Part shown: piece by piece, positions 58,181-64,000 of the stretch
Layout: every line of letters starts with the position of its first letter
Position numbering within the stretch: the stretch's first letter is position 1
Assembly (NCBI GenBank): GCA_902651635.1
Contig: CACRSC010000020.1
Location: forward strand, 252,212-316,211
DNA from: Mastigamoeba balamuthi
Lineage: Eukaryota; Evosea; Mastigamoebida; Mastigamoebidae
DNA length: 64,000 bases
Reading direction: 5' to 3'
Notes under the pieces: model-generated
What the model was told of the DNA's origin: nothing
The model's database searches: none
The model's input: the letters and a program-made list of their open reading frames with translations, nothing else
Program-made: the position numbers and the translations under genes

Positions 58181-59778
58181 TTACTGCGGCGTGGGCTCCG
58201 CGGGGGCCGCGGGGGCATCGACGGCGGGTGCGGGGTCCGCAGGGGCCTCGGGGGCAGCGCTCGGGGCGGCGTCGGCGAGGCTGGGGGCAGCGCTGTCGCT
58301 GTCGCTGTCCTTGGCCTCCTCGGCCTCTCCCTCGGCCTCGGCCACTCCATCGGCCTCCTTGGCCTCTCCCTCAGCCTCGGCCTCGCCCTGCTTGAGCTGC
58401 GCGTGCTTGCGCCGCGGCATGATGCGCTCCAGAGCCGCCTGCCAGCTCCCGCAGTTGGCGAGCTGCAGCATGATCTCGAACACTGCGCGGATGGCGCCCG
58501 AATGAGGATTTGGGTCCGAATCGCCAAATCGATCGGACAAATAATGGAACCACACAAAAAATCCATGCCATCCGAGGCAAACGAACTGGGGCAGCGGGGG
58601 CGCACCCTGGTTGACGGTGAGGACCTTGCGGGTGCGCATCTCGAGGTACTCGTCGATGGGCAGCCGGGCGGTGCGGATGCCGCGGGCGGTGGCGTCGCCG
58701 TAGGTGAGGCCCTTGAACCTGTTGTGGTCGACGAGGCCGCCGATGACGTAGACCGCCTCGCTGTCGAAGTCGCCCAGGGCCTCGCGGGCCTCGGCGCAGA
58801 GGTAGACTATGCGCGACCTGTCCCAGACGTCGGTGTAGTGGCGCTCGTCGGTGCTGACGCCGCGCCAGTGCTTGAAGCCCTCCATGCGGTTCATGGCCGC
58901 CACGATGGGCCCCGTGAAGCTCGTCATCACCATGTTCAGCGGCTTGGCCTGCCTGTTGCTCGCCCCGTACGAGAAGCACATCTGGTTCACCAGCGCCTTG
59001 GTGTCCTGCGCTCGTCCAAAGAGACCCAGCATTCAGAGCGAGAGAGAGAGAGAGAGAAAGCGGTAAAAATACGGCAGACAGATCAATTGAAACGCATTTC
59101 GGGGACGGTTTTGACTTGGAAAAAAGACAAGAACCGCAGGAATGCGATAGAGACACGGTGGGATGTTGGGGCAAGGGCAAGCGAGCAATTGATTGTGCTG
59201 CGGGCGCGCACCTTCTCGGTCATCCTGTCGGCAAACGACATGTCGATGCAGATGGTGCCTGCGGGCTCCCTCGGCACGTCACGCAGGTTGTACACCTCGC
59301 GCACGGGCTCGGGCTCCCCGTTGCGCCTGCGCTCCCGCTCCTCGGCCCTCGCCGCCTTGCGCTGCAGGATATCCCGAGATCGCAGCGAGCGCGTCAGAGA
59401 TCCAAATATCGGCCCCCCGGCATTGCGTCACAGGATATTTAAGATATTTCGACGCGGGTATACCTTCTCCTTCTGCAGCCTGTGGCGCGCCTTGCGCTGC
59501 TCCTCGTACTTGGCCTGCTTCTCCATGCGCTTCCGCTGGCGCTTGGACAGCGGCGGCTGCGCCAGGCCGTCGCCGGCCTCGCCGCCGTCGGTTCCGTGCG
59601 CTTCTGCGGCCGCCGGTTCCGCAGCGGCCTCGGCGCTCGGCATCGCGGCGTCGGACGGCGCTGCGGCCGCTGGGGGCGCCGCGGGGGCTCCGCCGCACAC
59701 TGCACCCGCAGCTGGAGCGGCGGCGGGGGCCTCGGCAGCCGCGATCGCCGGATTCTGGCGCTCCGTGTCCTCGGACAT
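58181..59778 (-). CDS. TRM10: tRNA (guanine-N1)-methyltransferase TRM10 (about 388 aa)
   Basis: Exons 59778-59464, 59361-59212, 59005-58606, 58482-58181 (1,167 nt). The enzyme methylates N1 of purine 9 in tRNAs using S-adenosylmethionine and has a SPOUT fold. Diagnostic motifs: TICIDMSFADRMTEK, CFSYGASNRQAKP, VYVIGGLVDHNRFKGLTY, GIRTARLPIDEYLEMRTRK and VLTVNQVFEIML, the last formed only after removal of a 123-nt intron. A basic, lysine-rich helix (LSKRQRKRMEKQAKYEEQRK) precedes the domain, as usual. The Ala-rich N-terminus and the Ala/Glu/Asp-rich C-terminal tail are likely disordered. Intron 2 (59006-59211) contains a GA microsatellite. Confidence 0.95.
59038..59058. repeat. (GA)n microsatellite in TRM10 intron 2
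   Basis: An uninterrupted GA run on the plus strand, which is a CT polypyrimidine run in the transcript about 35 nt before the 3' splice site. It may strengthen that acceptor. Confidence 0.85.
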
Positions 59779-59883
59779 GACGCGATTTGAATTGTGAATC
59801 TCCCGGCGGGAATCTGCCCAGAAATCTATCACGGAAGATATTATTCCCAGAGTTCCACAGGTCGACTGGAGGCCTGCCCGTGT

Positions 59884-61615
59884 TCACAGGGGCCTCGGGG
59901 GGCCGCCACCGCCGCCACCGCCGGGGTTGTCGAGTATCTTGAGCATCTCCCAGAGGCGCAGGAGCTTGTGGTGGTGCAGGATGTCCTCGACCTTGATGCC
60001 GCCCGTGTGGTCTTTGATGATGTCGCCCGTGATCTCGGCCAGCAGCACCTCGATCGCGGCCACCGCCTTGGTGTCCTGGCTCCCGGGCTCCACCCCCGAC
60101 GCCTGGTGCACCAGCAGCAAAGCAGGTGGAGCGTTAGAGCGCCGAGAAAGAGATAAGCTGAACCCCGATCAATTGTGTTTGTTCACAACTCTCGCGTATG
60201 GCGTCAAATATCGCACCGATCCACAACGTTTTTTTCTACGTTAGGGTGTTCAGTGCCACGCTAGGGCAGAGAGCCTTCTCAAATTAGCCAAGCTGGTATT
60301 GGGGGGAGTGAGAGCAATTGCACCGTGCGAGCCAACACTGAAAGCGTGGAGGGAAACCGGACGAACCTTGTGGTAGTGCTCGAGCATGATGTCGCTGAAG
60401 ACGCGCAGCTCGTCGGGTTGCAGGACGCCGTCGCCGTTGAGGTCGAAGAGCCTGAAGTAGAAGTACATGCGCTCGTCGTTGGTGCCCTTCTCGAGTATCG
60501 ACAGAGCCTGTATGCACGAGCTGCAGAAGTGCACTTCGCGCTCCTTGGTCACCGGCGGCGGCAGTGGCTTCTGCGCGTTCCCCGACGTGTTCTTCCACCC
60601 GATGCTCTCCACGATCAGGTCTGCGCGCGTCGGGCCATGAGCGCGGAATCAATTGATATGAACGGGCCCAATAACACGAACAGGGGCGCGAAATCAAGTG
60701 GTGGGCGGGGAATAAGAGCATAAACAGGGGCGCTATACCAATTGATGTGGGCGACCACAATATCATACAGGACGTGAAATCAATTGATGTGGGCGGGGCA
60801 CAAGAACAAGCAGGACGAACGAAATCGAACGATACGGGCGAGCCACGAACCGATGAGGCGCGGGGTGAGGCCGTGCTGGGTGAAGAACATCTTCATGTGC
60901 TTGTCGCTGAAGGGCTCGTCGCCGACAATGTCCGAGAACTCCTGGAAGATGGTCTCGAGCTCGTGCATCGAGAAGTACGTCTGGAACGCCAGCCGCTTGA
61001 ACAGCGCGCTCTCCTTGGCGTCGATGCGCGTCCGCAGCGTGCGGCCCCCGGCCCTCCCCAGGCTCGAGTTGGTGTTCCTGTGCAGCGCCCCCGTCGGAAG
61101 CGTCGGCACCGGCGCCGGCGTCGTCTTGGCCGACGTCCTGTTCCTGCAGTACGGCTGCGCAGTTGCAACGCACCCACCGAGACGCGACGGAAAACCGTCG
61201 CCCAGGAGGAGAAAACCGTGCCCCCCAGCGTGAGGAGGAGCGGGGGAGGGCGGCGGCAGCGAGACACGCGATGACGTGGCGCACGCTCGTGGCGTCGCAA
61301 GAGTCGGCGAGGAACGAGGCCACGCGGGCCGCGAACTCGGACCCCGCGATCTCGACGAGGGCCCTGCCGAACATCTCGGCGTCGTTTTCTCGCATCGCGA
61401 TCGTCAGGTCTGCGGCGGAGGCGACGACACGTCATCGACGGGGTCCCGGGGAGGCGGGGAGGGGGCGCCCGGGGGCGGCGGAGGGGCGCTCCGGACGTGC
61501 CTCTGTACTCGAGGGGGCGGGGAGGCTCGAGCGAGTGCGGGGCAGCGCCAGCGACCGAGGGGAGGGCCTGGGGGGGCGCGGGCGACGGCCGCGCGGACGA
61601 GGCGCCCGCACCCAT
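59884..61615 (-). CDS. EF-hand calcium-binding protein, probably N-myristoylated (about 340 aa)
   Basis: Exons 61615-61501, 61409-61268, 61143-60851, 60620-60367, 60102-59884 (1,023 nt, divisible by three). The first join uses a GC donor (GAG|GCACGT); with it the N-terminus is MGAGASS, a good N-myristoylation signal. Without it the gene would start at ATG 61395. One canonical EF loop is visible (DLNGDGVLQPDEL, preceded by MYFYFRLF), and helices around FSMHELETIFQEF and FFTQHGLTPRLIGDLIV look like degenerate EF-hands. The spacing recalls calcineurin-B-like sensors, but it is longer and the assignment is loose. The C-terminus ends in a Gly/Pro-rich run. Two introns are unusually long (230 and 264 nt). 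It lies 105 nt upstream of TRM10 on the same strand. Confidence 0.75.
60646..60850. repeat. Imperfect tandem repeat (about 44-nt unit) in EF-hand gene intron
   Basis: About five units, each beginning near AAATCAATTGATGTGGGCG and continuing with an AACAGGGGCG- or ACAGGACG-like segment, fill most of the 230-nt intron 60621-60850. The units have diverged but keep order. Neighbouring introns lack it. Confidence 0.7.
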
Positions 61616-62134
61616 TGCGTCGCCAAAAATAGCAGCAGTGATAGGGGAGATACCGCCCCAAATCGCTCCGCATTGTCTGGGATCCGCACTCCCCATTGGC
61701 CTTAATTGGAGCAGTACCTCGCAAGCCCACACCCCCGCGTTGCCTCGCATCCACCGCAGGGCCAACGGTGGCAAGAGTGAGATGAACAACAATGTTGCAA
61801 TGTGGAAGACAAAGTCGTTCCACTTTTAAAAGTGGAAATGTGGAATGCCTCTGGCTTCCAGATTGTTCCACATCCACATCTCCACACTTTGCAACACTGG
61901 TCTGAAAGCGCGGGGGTTTCTAAACTGCTTGCCGTCTGCCTCCGAGCGCCCACTCTACTGCACTTGCAGAGGTGGATGTACGGGCGTGTAATAGCATTTA
62001 CACAGTTTTCGGTCGGAATGAGACGGATTTCCGATAACGAACGTTGTTTTCCATCAAGCTGTTTCATAGGACACTCAGACTGCGTGCAACTGATGGTGTA
62101 TTTGTTCTCCTTTAGTGTTGGATGTTCAATAACG
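61616..62134. other. Intergenic region EF-hand gene to R7
   Basis: About 520 nt between two minus-strand genes; contains an inverted repeat (separate entry) and otherwise nothing recognised. Confidence 0.5.
61790..61898. repeat. Imperfect inverted repeat with central palindrome
   Basis: Left arm 61790-61806 (CAATGTTGCAATGTGGA) pairs imperfectly with right arm 61881-61898. Inside lies a perfect 16-nt palindrome, CCACTTTTAAAAGTGG, at 61820-61835, and several GTGGAA/TTCCAC pairs. No transposase is near. It may be a small hairpin-forming element or a regulatory site upstream of the EF-hand gene. Confidence 0.6.
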
Positions 62135-64000
62135 TCACGGATTTATGCTCAGATCCGATGAGCCTGAAGGAGCCATGTGTGTCTCCCCTGGCTGCATCAG
62201 AGTGGGAGTGGCAGTTCCGAACCCAAGCTCTTGGGGCAGGACGGCAGCCATCAGGTCGTCGTCAGCGGCGTCCCGAATCTCAGATGTCATCGAAACCTCG
62301 GACAAGACGTTGTGCGCTGTCTGGGGCGAGCTGCTGATGCTCAGGTCCGACGGCAGCTCAAACGTGCCAGCTCCCTTTTGGAGTTGAGATTTGTTGTCCA
62401 GTCAGAGCGTATGTGCAGTGATGGGCGACTCGAGTACGCACAGCGAATGTCTGAGGCCAGTTCCTGAGGATCTGGAACACAGATGGCCTCCTCTCGGGCT
62501 CCTTCTGCCAGCAGCGTGACAGCAGCATCGCCACCTCCTTGGGCGTCGATGGGTGTATCTCTGGAAGTGCACCCTGGTTCTGTGACATCGGTGCTTGGGG
62601 CTCTGCTGGGCCCTTGGCATGTGTGGAGGATGTGTGCGACACTGACGAGGACTTGCTCGAGTCGGAGATCGCGGCGTACAGGTCGGCTGGGAGGAACAGT
62701 TCCCACAGTACAATTCCAAATGCTGTGGAATCGGAATTGAGAATTGCTGATGAAATTTTAAGCGAGGAGATGTGTACCGAAAACGTCAGTTGCTGTGGTT
62801 GCTGGCTTTCCCTCAATGATCTCGGGAGCAAGCCAGCCAGAGTGCCTCCTGGCAGAATTGCTTGAAGAGGTCTTGCCGTTGGAGCACCAGAAGTCGCAGA
62901 TCTTGGTCACCATGCTCCCATCAATCTGGTGACATTCGTCAGATACAATTGAGAACCTGGCTCTGACCATGAGAGATTGGCTCGAGAGGTTCCCGTGGAC
63001 CACAGGTGGCTTGGCTGAATGCAGATATGCCAGCCCCTTGATAGTGTCCTGCACAAAAGAGGTTGAGTCACCCGGTGGTTGTTTGTATTGGCATACGAAG
63101 GCTATGGCGACCTCGTTGTAGTAGTTCATGTTCTGCTTGTTCTTCTTCAGGTACTCGTGCAGCGACCCAGACGCCATGTACTCTGCCACTAGTGTCAATC
63201 ACGCTGCTCACTTGTGGAGAGATGGTTGGTACCGCTGACAACGAGAAGGTCAGTCTTGGACTCGCTGTACCCCAGGACCATCATCAGGTTGGGGTGTTGC
63301 AGGCTGTGCGTCAGCGCCATCTCGCTCTTGATGGAGTCGAGGTCCTCTCGCGTGATGGACGTCTTGTCGATGACTCTGATGGCCACAGGTGTCCCGTGCC
63401 AGTCCCCGTTGTGCACTGCCCCGTACTGGCCCTTGCCGATGTGCTCCCCGATCTCCAGTTCGCTCCTCTTGATTTTCTTCAGTGCCGACCTCCCTCTGCT
63501 CCTGGCCACGACGGCGACGGCGAGGAGGGAACACACAATGGCAAAACCGGGGATAGTGGTGGACAGGATCACTGTGCGCTCCGTGTTGTCCTCTGATGCC
63601 ACAGCGGGCGGGTCGAACTCCTTCCCGCATCTTCTCTCCTCTTGAATGGCGAAGTCAATCAGGTCGAACTGCTTGACGTTCCACCTCGTGACGTAGACAG
63701 TGTCCATGCCCTGGTTGCAGAGCCTCTCGCCGCTGTTCTGGTCGAGGAAGGGCCCCACTGTGATCTTGTTGTCTATCTTGAAGTACTTGATGGAGTAGAC
63801 AGCGTCCAGAAGCGTCTCGGCCGTGACCACGTCCGAAGACATCCCCTCCTCTTTCATGCTCTCGATCACTGTGGAGATGAACCTGCCGATAAGGAACCCC
63901 TCGAAGGGCTCCTGGGCCTGGTCCATGAAGGAGGCCCAGTTCTCAAAGTCCTGGCGGACCGCGTTGCTCGACGACAGCGAGGCGATCTGCGGGGTCACCG
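62135..64000 (-). CDS. Receptor pseudokinase R7 (3' half, cut by window end)
   Basis: Minus-strand exons: >64000-63233, 63182-63097, 63048-62968, 62925-62778, 62722-62442, 62374-62135. The window holds the end of the second PBP1-like domain (FEGFLIGRFISTVIESMKEE, ERLCNQGMDTVYVTRW), the membrane span (TVILSTTIPGFAIVCSLLAV) and the whole kinase homology region. The glycine loop is intact (GKGQYGAVHNG), and VAIR, HGN and DFW are all present. Exon 8 is one codon longer than in the paralogs (SSSNSARRHSGW). The tail SISSSPQTAHN...DAADDDLMAA ends in an extra Gly/Ser/Pro segment. Its subfamily is that of R4-R6. Confidence 0.9.

Noticed and set aside
1-64000. CRISPR arrays, operons, IS elements or retroelement coding regions
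   Set aside because: The DNA is eukaryotic with spliceosomal introns; no spaced direct repeats, transposase, reverse transcriptase or long terminal repeats were recognised.

Overview
The window is nuclear DNA of a GC-rich, gene-dense protist. Almost every gene is cut by many short introns (about 41-120 nt, a few to 264 nt). The gene content (LRR and periplasmic-binding-protein receptors with kinase-like domains, a membrane PARP, an ABCA transporter, TRM10) suggests a free-living amoeboid eukaryote. A Mastigamoeba-like amoebozoan is my best guess, but the sequence alone does not settle the taxon. I built gene models by hand from reading frames, splice signals and comparison between paralogs. 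For every complete receptor and most other genes the exon lengths sum to a multiple of three.

Layout. Left part (1-16,200): three tandem plus-strand receptor genes of one family (the first cut by the window edge). Next is a 17-exon receptor gene (17,208-22,329) encoding signal peptide, leucine-rich repeats, ten 6-Cys CCP-like repeats, one membrane span and a cytosolic PARP-type domain. Then a full-length ABCA-type transporter (22,892-28,380). Middle (29,232-41,401): two more receptors, each preceded by a gene of a small family that may be DNA-binding. From 41,700 to 51,500 the minus strand carries decayed receptor fragments, a recently deleted receptor pseudogene, an intact receptor and a trypsin-fold protein. 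Right part: two more genes of the possible DNA-binding family, a coiled-coil protein with repeated clathrin-box-like LID motifs, TRM10, a probably myristoylated EF-hand protein, and the 3' half of a seventh receptor (minus strand, cut by the window end).

The receptor family is the main theme. Each complete member (about 1,240-1,275 aa) has a signal peptide, two tandem type-1 periplasmic-binding-like domains, one membrane span, a kinase-homology domain and a conserved tail. All members seen have lost the same catalytic residues: VAIK is VAIR, HRD is HGN, and DFG is DFW. They therefore look like dedicated pseudokinase receptors, similar in outline to the ligand-binding and kinase-homology halves of receptor guanylyl cyclases but without a cyclase. 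With the LRR-CCP-TM-PARP protein and the interleaved putative transcription-factor genes, the window looks like an expanding environmental-sensing locus shaped by tandem duplication, gene conversion, intron loss and pseudogene formation.
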